DNA from: Shewanella sp. OMA3-2
GTDB taxonomy: Bacteria > Pseudomonadota > Gammaproteobacteria > Enterobacterales > Shewanellaceae
Length of the DNA stretch: 64,000 nt
Assembly (NCBI RefSeq): GCF_021513195.1
Contig: NZ_CP090974.1
Location: forward strand, 124,001-188,000
Direction: 5' to 3'
In this document: positions 10,029-20,892 of the stretch, piece by piece
Numbering within the stretch: position 1 is the stretch's first letter
How the letters are laid out: each line of letters opens with the position of its first letter
Notes under the pieces: generated by a model
What the model saw: only the letters and a program-made list of their open reading frames with translations
Told to the model about the DNA's origin: nothing
Database searches by the model: none
Program-made: the position numbers and the translations under genes

Positions 10029-12626
10029 TTAAACCGCTGATTGAATAATCACGCTGCCTGCTTTCTTAGTATAAGAGTCGATTTGATCGAAGTTCAAATA
10101 ACGGTAAGTATCAGCTGCAGTAGCATCTAATTCTTTAGCGTAAGTTTGATACTCTTCAACCGAAGGTAAGCGACCTAACAAGGCTGCTACTGCGGCTAAC
10201 TCAGCTGACGCTAAGTAGACGTTTGCACCTGTGCCTAAACGGTTAGGGAAGTTACGAGTAGAAGTTGAAACTACCGTTGCACCTTCAGCAACACGTGCTT
10301 GGTTACCCATACATAGAGAACAACCAGGGATCTCGATGCGAGCACCAACACGGCCGAAGATTGAGTAATAACCTTCTTCAGTTAACTGATCTCTGTCCAT
10401 CTTAGTTGGTGGGGCAATCCATAAACGTGTTGGTAGTGTTTTAGCAAACTTGTCTAACATCTTACCGGTTGCACGGAAGTGACCGATGTTTGTCATACAA
10501 GAACCCACGAACACTTCGTCAATCTGAGTTTGTGCAACGCTTGATAATAATACGGCATCATCAGGATCATTTGGTGCACAAAGAATTGGTTCTTTGATGT
10601 CATTTAAATCGATTTCGATAATTTCAGCATATTCTGCGTCTTTATCAGCTTCCATTAACTCTGGGTTAGCAATCCACTCTTGCATCGCTGTAATACGACG
10701 CTCAATGGTACGACGATCGCCATAACCTTCACTGATCATCCACTTTAACATCACGATGTTAGAGTTTAGGTATTCAATGATAGGCTCTTTATCAAGCTTA
10801 ATAGTACAACCTGCTGCACTACGTTCTGCCGATGCATCAGATAACTCAAATGCTTGCTCTACTTTTAAGTGCTCAAGACCTTCAATTTCTAATACGCGAC
10901 CAGAGAAAGCATTGATTTTGCCTTTTTTCTCAACGGTTAACAAACCCATTTCTATCGCTTTTAACGGGATAGCATGTACTAGGTCACGTAATGTGATACC
11001 GGGTTGCATTTCACCTTTAAAGCGGACTAAAACTGATTCAGGCATATCAAGTGGCATTACACCAGTTGCTGCAGCAAACGCTACAAGGCCAGAACCCGCA
11101 GGGAAAGAAATACCAATAGGGAAGCGAGTATGCGAGTCACCACCAGTACCTACGGTATCAGGCAGTAGCATACGGTTTAACCACGAGTGAATAACCCCAT
11201 CACCTGGACGCAATGCTACGCCGCCACGGTTCATGATGAAATCAGGTAACGTGTGGTGCGTGTCAACGTCAACCGGCTTAGGATAAGCCGCGGTATGACA
11301 GAATGACTGCATAGTTAAGTCAGCGCTGAAGCCTAAACAAGCTAAATCTTTTAGCTCGTCACGGGTCATTGGGCCAGTGGTGTCTTGTGAACCCACTGAG
11401 GTCATTTTAGGTTCGCAATATTGACCAGGACGAATCCCTTTAACGCCACATGCTTTACCGACCATTTTCTGTGCAAGGGTAAAACCCTTGTTTGTGACAA
11501 CAACATCTTGTGGACGTACGAATACGTCTGACGCTGGTAATCCTAATGTTTCACGGGCACGGTCAGTTAAACCACGACCAATGATCAATGGAATACGGCC
11601 ACCTGCACGAACTTCGTCTAATAGTACGTCTGTTTTCAGTTCAAACGTAGAGATGACTTCATCAGTGCCACCACGCTTAACAACGCCTTCGTATGGATAA
11701 ATGTCGATTACATCGCCCATTTCCATATTATCAACGTTTAACTCGATCGGTAATGCACCCGCATCTTCCATAGTGTTGAAGAAAATCGGTGCAATCTTGT
11801 TACCTAAACAGAAGCCACCAGCACGCTTGTTAGGCACATAAGGGATATCATCGCCCATGAACCACAATACTGAGTTAGTTGCTGATTTACGTGAAGAGCC
11901 GGTACCTACAACGTCACCGACATAAACAAGCGGATGACCTTTTTGTTTTAGGGCTTCGATTTCTTTAATTGGACCCACTTCGCCAGACACATCAGGGACG
12001 ATACCGTCACGGGCGTTTTTCAGCATAGCAAGTGCATGCAATGGGATATCTGGACGTGACCATGCATCTGGTGCAGGTGACAAGTCATCAGTGTTGGTTT
12101 CGCCAGCCACTTTAAATACCGTTAACGTCACTTTGTCAGCAAGTTTAGGACGGTTTAAGAACCAATCTGCATTTGCCCAAGCTTCTACAACTTGCTTTGC
12201 TGATGCGTTACCAGCTTGCATTTTCTCTACCACGTCGTGGTAAGAATCAAACATTAATAAGGTGTTTGATAATGCTTTAACTGATAATGGCGCTAATGCT
12301 GGGTTATCTAATTGAGCAATTAACGGCTCAATGTTATAACCACCCTGCATAGTACCAAGTAACTCTACGGCACGATCAGCTGATAATATAGGTGATTTTA
12401 CAGTGCCTTTTGCCACTGCATCTAAGAATGCCGCTTTCACATAGGCAGCTTCATCAACACCTGGTGGAATACGGTTTTCTAATAAGTCGAGAATTAACGC
12501 CTCTTCACCCGCAAGTGGAGTCTCAACTAATTTTACTAATTCAGCCACTTGTTGTGCATCTAATGGCTTAGGGACTACACCCTCTGCAGCACGCTCTGCG
12601 ACGTGTTTACGATATGCTTCTAGCAC
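10029..12626 (-). CDS. acnB: Aconitate hydratase B
   Basis: 865 residues, exactly the size of E. coli AcnB. It isomerises citrate to isocitrate in the TCA cycle through a [4Fe-4S] cluster. The N-terminal HEAT-like domain (about 1-160, '[22 protein letters not shown]') marks AcnB rather than AcnA. The swivel domain and the catalytic domains follow, with cluster cysteines in '[14 protein letters not shown]' and 'GCSLCMGN'. The start is GTG with GAGGAA upstream. The gene is divergent from the HAD phosphatase across about 400 bp. As in E. coli, apo-AcnB may bind mRNA; that is family knowledge. Confidence 0.98.
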   Translation of the reverse strand: MLEAYRKHVAERAAEGVVPKPLDAQQVAELVKLVETPLAGEEALILDLLENRIPPGVDEAAYVKAAFLDAVAKGTVKSPILSADRAVELLGTMQGGYNIEPLIAQLDNPALAPLSVKALSNTLLMFDSYHDVVEKMQAGNASAKQVVEAWANADWFLNRPKLADKVTLTVFKVAGETNTDDLSPAPDAWSRPDIPLHALAMLKNARDGIVPDVSGEVGPIKEIEALKQKGHPLVYVGDVVGTGSSRKSATNSVLWFMGDDIPYVPNKRAGGFCLGNKIAPIFFNTMEDAGALPIELNVDNMEMGDVIDIYPYEGVVKRGGTDEVISTFELKTDVLLDEVRAGGRIPLIIGRGLTDRARETLGLPASDVFVRPQDVVVTNKGFTLAQKMVGKACGVKGIRPGQYCEPKMTSVGSQDTTGPMTRDELKDLACLGFSADLTMQSFCHTAAYPKPVDVDTHHTLPDFIMNRGGVALRPGDGVIHSWLNRMLLPDTVGTGGDSHTRFPIGISFPAGSGLVAFAAATGVMPLDMPESVLVRFKGEMQPGITLRDLVHAIPLKAIEMGLLTVEKKGKINAFSGRVLEIEGLEHLKVEQAFELSDASAERSAAGCTIKLDKEPIIEYLNSNIVMLKWMISEGYGDRRTIERRITAMQEWIANPELMEADKDAEYAEIIEIDLNDIKEPILCAPNDPDDAVLLSSVAQTQIDEVFVGSCMTNIGHFRATGKMLDKFAKTLPTRLWIAPPTKMDRDQLTEEGYYSIFGRVGARIEIPGCSLCMGNQARVAEGATVVSTSTRNFPNRLGTGANVYLASAELAAVAALLGRLPSVEEYQTYAKELDATAADTYRYLNFDQIDSYTKKAGSVIIQSAV

Positions 12627-12911
12627 GGCAACATTCCTCTTTGTTTGACGCCTAACGGCGAAAGTCAGCGTACGTATTGTTACGCTGATAATTCCACAGG
12701 TTCGGGCTTGAAATCCGACATTTAGTATACTACAGCTTTATAAAAGTATGAATCTGCTCACCCTGTTACTAAGATGAAATCTACGTGATTTTTTTGCACT
12801 ACCGATAATGTAAAGCCTAATTTAAACAATTAAAATTAGACAATAGTTTGAAAAAACAATAAAAAACATAAAACTCAAATACTTACACCTACACCACTGA
12901 TTCAAATCATC

Positions 12912-12927
12912 TGTAATCTATCTCACA
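12912..12927. promoter_or_regulatory. Candidate CRP site
   Basis: TGTAA-N6-TCACA, matching nine of the ten core positions of the CRP consensus TGTGA-N6-TCACA. It lies between acnB and the HAD gene, about 100 bp from the latter's start. CRP control of TCA genes is known in relatives; the site is a prediction. Confidence 0.4.
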
Positions 12928-12928
12928 C

Positions 12929-12950
12929 ATTAAAAATAAATATTTTTAAT
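12929..12950. repeat. AT-rich inverted repeat
   Basis: Perfect 10-bp arms ATTAAAAATA/TATTTTTAAT with a 2-bp spacer, adjacent to the CRP-like site. It could be a regulator site or a melting element; no regulator can be named. Confidence 0.45.
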
Positions 12951-13025
12951 AATTTGTATTTTTAATGAACTCATTTAGGGAAAGCGTTACCCTAATGGCT
13001 CTTTCTGACCAATATTGAGTTTTTT

Positions 13026-13694
13026 ATGGCAAATGTTGATATCAAAGCGATCATTTTTGACATGGATGGTGTACTTATCGATTCCGAACCCGCATGGCAA
13101 CAAGCTGAGATCGCGATTTTAAACGCACTCGGGCTATCACTTACGTTAGAAGATGTGGAAAGTACCACTGGGTTTCGCATTGATCAAGTCGTGCGTTATT
13201 GGCATCAGCGCTACCCTTGGAACAACTACGATAATGCCCATACAGCTAATGCTATCGTTGCAGAAGTGGTGAATATTATTCGCCAACAAGGTCAAGTGAT
13301 GGACGGCATTATCGCCACGCTCAATTTTTGTCAGCAACAAGGGTTAAAAATAGGGCTAGCAACCTCTTCCCCAAGTCTTATTATTGATGCTGTGTTAGAT
13401 AAGCTTGGTATTCAGCATTATTTTGAGGCGATTACCTCAGCGGAGTGTTTAGCAAGGGGCAAACCCCACCCTGAAGTATATTTAAATTGTGCTACCGCAC
13501 TCAACATTGATGCAGAAAACTGCTTAGCAATTGAGGATTCATTTAATGGATTAATTGCCGCTAGAGCGGCCTCTATGCAAACGATTGCGATCCCTGCACC
13601 GCAATTAGCAACACAAGCTAAATGGGTTATTGCGCATCATCAAGTGGCTGATGCTAACGCAATTACTGATATACTCAAACAGCATTATCGATAA
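13026..13694 (+). CDS. HAD-family sugar phosphatase (HxpB/YniC-like)
   Basis: 222 residues. The HAD motifs are intact: motif I 'FDMDGVLIDSEP', motif II 'LATSSP', a motif III lysine in 'ARGKPHPEVYL', and motif IV 'CLAIEDSFNGL'. The cap domain between motifs I and II is of the beta-phosphoglucomutase / 2-deoxyglucose-6-phosphatase type. The best match from memory is E. coli HxpB (YniC), a hexitol phosphatase, but the substrate cannot be fixed from sequence. It is a monocistronic gene ended by a bidirectional terminator. Confidence 0.8.
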   Translation: MANVDIKAIIFDMDGVLIDSEPAWQQAEIAILNALGLSLTLEDVESTTGFRIDQVVRYWHQRYPWNNYDNAHTANAIVAEVVNIIRQQGQVMDGIIATLNFCQQQGLKIGLATSSPSLIIDAVLDKLGIQHYFEAITSAECLARGKPHPEVYLNCATALNIDAENCLAIEDSFNGLIAARAASMQTIAIPAPQLATQAKWVIAHHQVADANAITDILKQHYR

Positions 13695-13711
13695 GTGTTT
13701 ATCACTAATAC

Positions 13712-13739
13712 AATCAAGGCAGCTTAAGCTGCCTTGATT
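13712..13739. terminator. Bidirectional terminator
   Basis: A perfect 12-bp stem AATCAAGGCAGC/GCTGCCTTGATT with a TTAA loop, between the convergent HAD and patatin genes. It serves both strands, although the T-tracts are short. Confidence 0.8.
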
Positions 13740-13747
13740 AAATGCTT

Positions 13748-16009
13748 TTAGAAGTTCTTACCAATGAATAAGTAAAATGCTCGGTCACCGGTGTCACTAA
13801 AACCAAAGCCTAATGCCGCAGGCCCCCAAGAAGTATCCGTACCTAAGTATAGACTTCCTGAAAAAATAAGATCTTTAATATCAACATCGTCACGCACATA
13901 CCAGACATTTCCCGCTTCAAAACTCGTGCCTAAATATAATGGCATATCGGTAATCAATACATCTCGGCCTAAATCATACTGGTAAATCACCGCGCCAAAA
14001 ACTTTATGTGCTCCAGCAAGCGCACCTTTATGAAAACCGGATAAATTTAAAAAACCACCTAAATTACTTAAGTGAATTGAAAAATCACCGTCACTTTCTA
14101 CTGTAGATAAAGCCATCTTACCCACAATCGCATGATGTCCTAAATTAAGTGCCCCTTTCCAATCGGCGTCGACTTGCCAGGTTTTATCACTCGCATCAGC
14201 AAAGCTTGAGGACATGTAGTTTTCGTGTCGATAGTAACCCGCTAAGGTAAAACGATTACCGTCTGTCGGAAAACTAATACTGTTTAAGGTGTCGTAAGCC
14301 ATTTTTATATAGCCACCATAGGTTTCATAATCAAACTTGCCCGTAAACACGGCGTTATTGGTAATTTTCCCTAGCTCGCCTATGAAACCCAGCTCGATAA
14401 CTCCTGATGAAGAATAGTTGTATCCTAAACCTGCTATAAGCGTGGATACGTCGTTATCTAATTTATAAAGCAACTGATTTTCATCATATAAGTCCCAGCT
14501 TTTCATCTCATATTGATATCGAGTAATAGCATAGGTATCTTGATCTCTATCCAATGGCTGATAAAATTCAGTCGCTATACGTTTTTGAAAGCCGAGCTCT
14601 AATTCATTACGCCATTCACCACCGTTCTCCGTTAAATCCGTCATTGCATAGGCTAAATTTAAGGTTACCGCTGAATCTAAGCTAAAATCATCTTCCCAAT
14701 TGAAACCTGCATCAAAATAATTTGGCCCCCAAGATTTCGCTTTAGATTTAACCGTCAAAATACGGCCAAGTTCTGTATCCTTGAATTCGATGTCGACACT
14801 TTCAAAACGGTTTAGTGCATAAACACGTTTTACCGCCGCCTCTAATTCCTCTTTGGTAATTATCTGACCTGGCTTTATCTGTAAACTATCGTGGATCAAT
14901 TTATCATTAACTTTAGATTCATTATTTAATACAACTTGATAAATCGGTTGTTTAATTGGATTATTCCAACGTAAACGTTTTTGCTGTTTGGCGTTGAGAT
15001 AAGCCTTATATTCCGCATCAGACACTGACAATTTAGCCAGTTGATCATATTTCAACTGCGCGGCTTGCTCACCTATCACCAGAGCCTGGGGCATAATCGA
15101 AAAGTCTGTCGTGCTAAGATTATCAATCCAAGGTCTGATTAAAATATCGTTTTCTTTTAACAGCTGCTTTTGACGTGCGGTACTGGCTTGAGTCAAGATA
15201 GTTGACAATTGTTCAAGCACTGCAATAGTGCTGTTTAACTGGCTTTGTTGAGTTAAAGGCGAGCCAATATCAACCGCAATGATGATGTCTGCACCCATGC
15301 CTTGCACGACATCAATGGGCATATTGTTCGCTATACCGCCATCGACTAATAACATACCATCAATATTAGCAGGCTGCAGTGCACCTGGCACTGTGGCGGA
15401 TGCTTGCATCGCTTTGGAAATACTGCCGTGAGCGATAACAACAGCTTCACTAGTGGCTAGATTTGTCGCAACGGCCCGGAAGGGAATAGCCAGATCATCA
15501 AAGTCACCAAATTGCTCAACTAAATCTGTTGAGTGGCGTAACAACTGCGACATAGTCTGACCCTGTAACAGTCCTGATGGCGAGGTAATTTTGCCGTTAT
15601 TAAATCCTACACTCAGTGGAATATTGTATTTATCTCTTAATTGTTTATTACGATAGGATAAGTTTTCTCTAGGAATTGTATCTGAATAGCCGGTATCCCA
15701 CGCGCCAGATAACATAATAGATTCGATTTCATCAGCACTAAAACCTAAAGCGTACATGCCTGCGACATAAGCGCCAATACTGGTTCCTGCCACATAATCT
15801 ACAGGGATATTATTGGCTTCTAATACTTGTAACACACCAATATGGGCAGCGCCTTTAGCACCTCCACCACTGAGCACTAAGCCAATTGTAGGTCTTTCTT
15901 TAAATGTTTTTTGTGGTGCAACGTCAGCATGTGCCGAGCCGAAAACAAATAGCGCCATAACAGTGGCACTAATCAATCTAACCGGTAGTATTGACCTAAA
16001 AATGACCAA
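13748..16009 (-). CDS. Patatin-like phospholipase with POTRA and outer-membrane barrel (type Vd, PlpD-like)
   Basis: 753 residues: a signal peptide (1-28, ending 'FGSAHA'), then a patatin domain with the oxyanion loop 'GGGAKG' (49-54), the nucleophile S77 in 'GTSIG' and the catalytic D223 in 'VDGG'. A POTRA-like segment (about 345-425) is followed by a C-terminal beta-barrel ending in a terminal Phe ('YLFIGKNF'). This is the PlpD/type Vd autotransporter layout: a patatin lipase exported through its own 16-strand barrel. In relatives the enzyme is an A1-type phospholipase. It ends against the bidirectional terminator and starts 66 bp downstream of the sensor gene's stop. Confidence 0.88.
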   Translation of the reverse strand: MVIFRSILPVRLISATVMALFVFGSAHADVAPQKTFKERPTIGLVLSGGGAKGAAHIGVLQVLEANNIPVDYVAGTSIGAYVAGMYALGFSADEIESIMLSGAWDTGYSDTIPRENLSYRNKQLRDKYNIPLSVGFNNGKITSPSGLLQGQTMSQLLRHSTDLVEQFGDFDDLAIPFRAVATNLATSEAVVIAHGSISKAMQASATVPGALQPANIDGMLLVDGGIANNMPIDVVQGMGADIIIAVDIGSPLTQQSQLNSTIAVLEQLSTILTQASTARQKQLLKENDILIRPWIDNLSTTDFSIMPQALVIGEQAAQLKYDQLAKLSVSDAEYKAYLNAKQQKRLRWNNPIKQPIYQVVLNNESKVNDKLIHDSLQIKPGQIITKEELEAAVKRVYALNRFESVDIEFKDTELGRILTVKSKAKSWGPNYFDAGFNWEDDFSLDSAVTLNLAYAMTDLTENGGEWRNELELGFQKRIATEFYQPLDRDQDTYAITRYQYEMKSWDLYDENQLLYKLDNDVSTLIAGLGYNYSSSGVIELGFIGELGKITNNAVFTGKFDYETYGGYIKMAYDTLNSISFPTDGNRFTLAGYYRHENYMSSSFADASDKTWQVDADWKGALNLGHHAIVGKMALSTVESDGDFSIHLSNLGGFLNLSGFHKGALAGAHKVFGAVIYQYDLGRDVLITDMPLYLGTSFEAGNVWYVRDDVDIKDLIFSGSLYLGTDTSWGPAALGFGFSDTGDRAFYLFIGKNF

Positions 16010-16075
16010 CTTAGTTATCCTAAATACAATTAAAATCGTTAATATTCTAGCAAAGAATCACTACCTCCCCCTAAT

Positions 16076-17758
16076 TCAATTCTGAAAAGTGAGCGCTTTT
16101 TCTTTGATGTTAATGCCAATAAAAGTATCGAAATCTGATCGAGGCATCGGCTTAGCAAAATAATAACCTTGGATAAGGTAACAACCACGACTAAATACTT
16201 GCTCTAATTGCTCTTGAGTTTCAACGCCTTCGGCAACAACTTGTAATTTAAGATTACGTGCCAATTCGATAATACTCGATACGATCGCTTGATCAGCCTG
16301 ATTCTCAGCAATGTGAATTAAGAATGAACGGTCAATTTTAAGCGTATTAACCTCAAACGATCGCAAATAGGCCAACGATGAATATCCTGTACCAAAGTCA
16401 TCAATCGCCACTTGTACACCTAGGACTTTTAATTGAGATAAATGTTGAGTAGCAACATGTATCTCTTTCATTAACACTCCTTCAGTAATTTCAAGACATA
16501 GGTTTGTTGCCGGAAAGCCCGTTTCAGCTAATGCTGTTTCAACTGACTCAATAAAGCCACTTTGCCTAAACTGTACCGCTGAAACATTGACTGATAATTT
16601 AAATTCTTGACCATAATGTTGATACCAATGGACACCGTCAAGACAAGCTTGCTTAAGTACCCAGGTATCAATATCGATGATTAATCCACACGATTCAGCT
16701 ACGGGTATAAAAATGTCGGGACGAATATAACCACCCATTGGGTGCTTCCAACGAATTAACGCCTCCATCCCCATACAATGGTCATTATGCAGAATGTCTA
16801 TTTGAGGTTGATAATGCAATTCAAACTCATCTCGTTCTATTGCTTTACGCAAATCAGATTCTAAGCGTAAATGGTAAAGAGCTTCAGAGTTTCGCTCTGC
16901 TGAATAATATTGAAAATTGCCTCGGCCTTCATCTTTAGCATGATACATGGCTAAGTCTGCATTTTTAATCAGCACTTCTGAATCTTGACAGTCTTCAGGC
17001 CAACAACTAATTCCTATACTGGTTGAAATAAAAAACTCACGTCCACATAGCTTAAATGGCTGTTCAATTTGCGCTAATAATTGACTAGCCAGACGATTAA
17101 TTTGATCAATATCATCCACATCACGCAATAAAATAACAAACTCATCACCGCCAAAACGGCATAACAAATGGTCTGCATGTAGACAAGATTGAAGACGGTT
17201 TGCGGCCTCAATGAGTAATGCATCCCCCATACTGTGCCCAAAGGAATCATTAACTGATTTAAAGCGATCTAAATCTAAAAACATTAACGCTAACTTTTCA
17301 TCACTACTTCTAGCATTTTCAATTACTTGATTCAATAAGGTGACAAATTGCGTACGATTTGCAAGGCCTGTAAGCGGATCGTTATTGGCTAATCGCTGTA
17401 ATTTAAATTCACTTTGTTTTCGCTCAGTCATATCAGAAAACACCACCACATAATGCTGGGCCGCGCCGGTAAAATTAAGCATTTTAGAGATATTTAACCA
17501 CACTGGGCAAGTTTGATTATCTGCACATAATAGTTCGCGCTCACCACTCCAAAACGTGTTCTGGCTAAACAATTTATCGACATTTAACGATTCTTGGCTA
17601 GATAAGACTAAGTCAGCGAATTGTTTACCTAATAATTCTGGCCCCCGTATAGCCAGAATTTTATTTGCAGCAAGATTACTAATTTTGACACATTTATCAG
17701 CATCAAGAATAAGCATACCTTCAGATGTATTTTCAAAAGCTTCAGCTAATAAATTCAC
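16076..17758 (-). CDS. PAS-GGDEF-EAL c-di-GMP protein, 3' half of a frame-broken sensor
   Basis: 560 residues from the first Met. PAS domain (about 1-115), GGDEF domain with an intact 'RFGGDEF' active site, and EAL domain with 'EALIRWKHP' and the 'AEGVETQEQL' region, so both cyclase and phosphodiesterase activities are possible. The frame stays open upstream of this Met to about 17800 and encodes 'YSDITLQRELESEVN', the usual linker after a PAS domain. The preceding gene ends in that same PAS domain in another frame. Adding one base near 17800 joins both halves into one protein of about 1486 residues. This should be read as the C-terminal half of that protein. Confidence 0.85.
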   Translation of the reverse strand: MNLLAEAFENTSEGMLILDADKCVKISNLAANKILAIRGPELLGKQFADLVLSSQESLNVDKLFSQNTFWSGERELLCADNQTCPVWLNISKMLNFTGAAQHYVVVFSDMTERKQSEFKLQRLANNDPLTGLANRTQFVTLLNQVIENARSSDEKLALMFLDLDRFKSVNDSFGHSMGDALLIEAANRLQSCLHADHLLCRFGGDEFVILLRDVDDIDQINRLASQLLAQIEQPFKLCGREFFISTSIGISCWPEDCQDSEVLIKNADLAMYHAKDEGRGNFQYYSAERNSEALYHLRLESDLRKAIERDEFELHYQPQIDILHNDHCMGMEALIRWKHPMGGYIRPDIFIPVAESCGLIIDIDTWVLKQACLDGVHWYQHYGQEFKLSVNVSAVQFRQSGFIESVETALAETGFPATNLCLEITEGVLMKEIHVATQHLSQLKVLGVQVAIDDFGTGYSSLAYLRSFEVNTLKIDRSFLIHIAENQADQAIVSSIIELARNLKLQVVAEGVETQEQLEQVFSRGCYLIQGYYFAKPMPRSDFDTFIGINIKEKALTFQN

Positions 17759-17766
17759 TTCGCTTT

Positions 17767-20535
17767 CTAATTCACGCTGTAAGGTAATATCAGAGTAAAT
17801 CCGGCTGCACGGCTTAATCGACCGTTAGCTAACCAGGATATAGCGCGCCCTCTTACTCTAAGCCAGCGCCAACCTTTCGACTCATGACGATATCGAAAAT
17901 CCACATCAATCATCTCTGCTTTAGACTTTAGCAACTCGTACCAAGCTTGGGTAACACGGTCCATGTCTTCTGGATGAATTGGAATATCGATAAGTTTCGA
18001 AAAAATATTCGGCTTATCTCCCAGTAAACCACCACGATTCTCTAGGGAAAAGATCTTGCTATTGTCACACCATTCCCACAAATCGGAGCCACTGCCACGA
18101 AGTGCTTGAGACAATCTATCATCACTTTCTATTAATGCCTGATTCACTTTTTTAAAGCGCATCACTTGACGATGACGATATAAAGATAAAATAAATGCCA
18201 AAAACAGAATAATAAACAGCAGCATTCCCTTAAAAATCTGAGATTGCCACCAATACTCTTCTACTGTGAAACTAAATTGAAATGGATGCGTTGACCATAT
18301 GCTATGTTTTTTATAATGCAACTCAAGAGTATATTCTCCTGCACTTAAACCGCTAACATTGATTTGGGACTGACCCTCCAACAATACAAAGCTGGATTTT
18401 TTTTGGCCACGTTGCAGTAAACGATATTTTAAGCTCATGGGACTTTCGTCAAGATAGTCTAGATTAGATATTTGAAAACTAACCAAACTTGCCCCAGGCT
18501 CGACTGTTTTGAGCTGTTCTGGTAATAAAAACAAATCCGTTTTATCACCGTAATAAATCGAAACAGACTCAAGAAACACTTCTTTATTAACGATGCGATT
18601 AACTAATAACTCAGGCGCAATGAGCATTACGCCATTAGGCGTACCAATGTATAAACCGACAGAGGGCTGGTAAAGCACTGCACCTTCATTAAGTTCATCT
18701 GAAATAAACCCATCATGTTGGGTAAATGACACTGGAAGTTGAGTCTGCTTGTTAACTTTAATGATTGCTCTTGAACAACCGATTAAGAAGTCATCTTCGG
18801 TTTCATTCAGAAACATCACCACGTTACATTCAATATGCCACTTATCATTGAAATTAGTCATCTGCGCGGTAGCAATATTATATTCAAATACCCCATTCTG
18901 CGCGGTACCAATCCATAATATATTGGGGCTAACCTCAATAAGATGAGTAATACTGGGTTGCATCTCTAAGGGCAAAAACGCATCTTTAATTGGGGTAAAT
19001 TTGAAGCTACCATCTACATAACCAAAAATATCTCTACCACCTAACCATAATCTATTACTCGCATCACGGCTCATAGTTCGAAATAGAATTTTACCTTTCG
19101 GGGTTTGTAAGTCTGTCACTGGCACAGCCTGAATATCTGTCGCGCCATCTTGCCAGAAATAAAGTCCTTGATTAGTTGAAAACCATATGCGGCTTGGTAT
19201 ATCAGGATCAAAATAACTCATGTAAACGACACTTTGCCTCAATGACTTAGTACCGCCACTCCACTGATGAAAGTCTCGGGCTACATGGGTCTGTTTATTA
19301 ACCACAAACAAACCATTTGTCGTTGATAACAATATATGATCAGTATCAAGGTCAGATATTTGATAAATACTATCATTCAGCTCAAAACTATCAGGCACTA
19401 CTCTGACAGACTGCTTAGTCGCCGTATCAACCACTTCCAAACCACCATCAGTCCCTAGCCAAACTGTATTATCTTGTTGATGTATTGACCAAATCATTTC
19501 ATTTTTAAGTTTATACGGTGGAGACTTATTAAACGTATCGACAATAAAACTAGGAGACAATGCAGCCAATGCAAGCCCATCTCCAGTACCGCCAATCCAG
19601 AAAAGATTATTATTATCAATAGCAAGTGCTTGAACATAATCAATATTGGCAAGACTTTTTAATGAGTCATGATAATTAATAGTTTCATCTGTATCGACAT
19701 TCCATGAGATTAATCCAATGCGGCTACCGAGCCAGAGCAAGCCTTTACTGTCTTGTACAATTTTTTTAATATAGAAAGATTTTCCATTAACTGGAGCGAT
19801 TGTTTTTTGCGCTAAATCAACCTTAAATAATCCCTTAGAACTAATAAGCCATATACGTTTTTGGGAATCTTGTATTAGACCCTTAATAAAGCCACGCTCC
19901 TTGCTCCACCCCAGATCAAACACTTCACCGTTGGCAAGGTGCCACTCTGCTTTATGATGTGAGGTATAAATACTCGTTTGGCTGTCTAACACCAGTTGGT
20001 ACTGCCAATTCATATCAGGCTGTAATGGCCCTTTAGGATCAAGTAATAGAGTCTTGCTGGCTACATCAAATAAATAGCGCTGGCCATTATCAGCAAGTAC
20101 TTCGAACTGGTTAAGTTGATTTTCTACAATAGAAACAATACGAAGGCTAGCCTTGCTTTGCGCTTCACCAGGAAGGATAGGATGGTATAACTGCGTAAAT
20201 TGATTCTCGCGAGTACTGTATAAATAAAAAGCGCTGCGCGAAGCCAGAAGTACATATTCATCAGCGACAGATTGCACCAGATATAACATGACATCATTCA
20301 ATACAGAGTCATTGCCTGCCTTATCCATACGTCTAGTTGAGTTATTACTAATACGGTAAAGCCCTTGTTCAGTAGCAAGCCATGCATATCCGTAACGATC
20401 AAAACTAATGTCACGGACTGTACTATTAGCAAGACCATCCTTGGTATTAAATACACGCTGAATAAAGTCGTCTCCCTTCACAGGCGCAACTGATATCAAC
20501 ATAATGGTTATTATAAGGATGTAAAGGCGATACAT
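17767..20535 (-). CDS. Two-component-regulator beta-propeller / Y_Y_Y / PAS sensor, 5' half of a frame-broken gene
   Basis: 922 residues: a signal peptide (1-21, ending 'VKG'), then about 700 residues of Reg_prop repeats with recurrent 'LWLGSRIGLISWN'-type motifs that form two periplasmic propellers. A Y_Y_Y domain, one transmembrane helix ('MLLFIILFLAFILSLY') and a PAS domain ('SDDRLSQALRGSGSDLWEW') follow. The last residues ('GFTLILPYSVN') are out of frame: the correct continuation lies one frame over and leads into the GGDEF-EAL gene. The combination is a membrane sensor controlling c-di-GMP, common in Shewanella and relatives. The natural protein would span 16076-20535. Confidence 0.85.
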   Translation of the reverse strand: MYRLYILIITIMLISVAPVKGDDFIQRVFNTKDGLANSTVRDISFDRYGYAWLATEQGLYRISNNSTRRMDKAGNDSVLNDVMLYLVQSVADEYVLLASRSAFYLYSTRENQFTQLYHPILPGEAQSKASLRIVSIVENQLNQFEVLADNGQRYLFDVASKTLLLDPKGPLQPDMNWQYQLVLDSQTSIYTSHHKAEWHLANGEVFDLGWSKERGFIKGLIQDSQKRIWLISSKGLFKVDLAQKTIAPVNGKSFYIKKIVQDSKGLLWLGSRIGLISWNVDTDETINYHDSLKSLANIDYVQALAIDNNNLFWIGGTGDGLALAALSPSFIVDTFNKSPPYKLKNEMIWSIHQQDNTVWLGTDGGLEVVDTATKQSVRVVPDSFELNDSIYQISDLDTDHILLSTTNGLFVVNKQTHVARDFHQWSGGTKSLRQSVVYMSYFDPDIPSRIWFSTNQGLYFWQDGATDIQAVPVTDLQTPKGKILFRTMSRDASNRLWLGGRDIFGYVDGSFKFTPIKDAFLPLEMQPSITHLIEVSPNILWIGTAQNGVFEYNIATAQMTNFNDKWHIECNVVMFLNETEDDFLIGCSRAIIKVNKQTQLPVSFTQHDGFISDELNEGAVLYQPSVGLYIGTPNGVMLIAPELLVNRIVNKEVFLESVSIYYGDKTDLFLLPEQLKTVEPGASLVSFQISNLDYLDESPMSLKYRLLQRGQKKSSFVLLEGQSQINVSGLSAGEYTLELHYKKHSIWSTHPFQFSFTVEEYWWQSQIFKGMLLFIILFLAFILSLYRHRQVMRFKKVNQALIESDDRLSQALRGSGSDLWEWCDNSKIFSLENRGGLLGDKPNIFSKLIDIPIHPEDMDRVTQAWYELLKSKAEMIDVDFRYRHESKGWRWLRVRGRAISWLANGRLSRAAGFTLILPYSVN

Positions 20536-20892
20536 TTAAGGTGAGATGCTCCTATACCAATATGGTTTCACGGCTCATAAAATAACCAATGAACTGTCTT
20601 TGTGCTTATGTGATTTAGAAGTCCATTCCAATCTCAAAAATCATTTAACATAAAATATTAATCGTACACACTAACAGACTGTTAAAGATATATAAAACAG
20701 TCATTTCACTGCGTACAGCATATAGCTGAAAATCTTAGTTTTGCTTATCTACTCAATACTCAATTAATAAACTGATGTTTTGAAGAGGCTCAACGATATC
20801 AATTACCATTAAAATGAAGCTAACAATATGCGATAAGTGTAGACCAAAAAAAGCACCCAGTTGGGTGCTTTTTACAAATGATTATTAGATAA
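20536..20892. other. Intergenic region between lpdA and the sensor gene
   Basis: 357 bp. It holds the sensor promoter and, at its right end, the lpdA terminator. The rest is AT-rich; nothing coding or structured was recognised. Confidence 0.6.
20845..20875 (-). terminator. Rho-independent terminator of lpdA
   Basis: A 9-bp stem AAGCACCCA/TGGGTGCTT with a GT loop, and an A-run on the plus strand that gives a T-tract on the minus strand. T residues also follow on the plus side, so it may work in both directions. Confidence 0.88.

Larger units (their letters stand above)
12627..13025. other. acnB / HAD phosphatase divergent intergenic region
   Basis: 399 bp, very AT-rich, holding two divergent promoters. 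Visible elements are a CRP-like half-matched palindrome (12912-12927) and a perfect 10-bp AT inverted repeat (12929-12950). No coding capacity was recognised. Confidence 0.6.
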
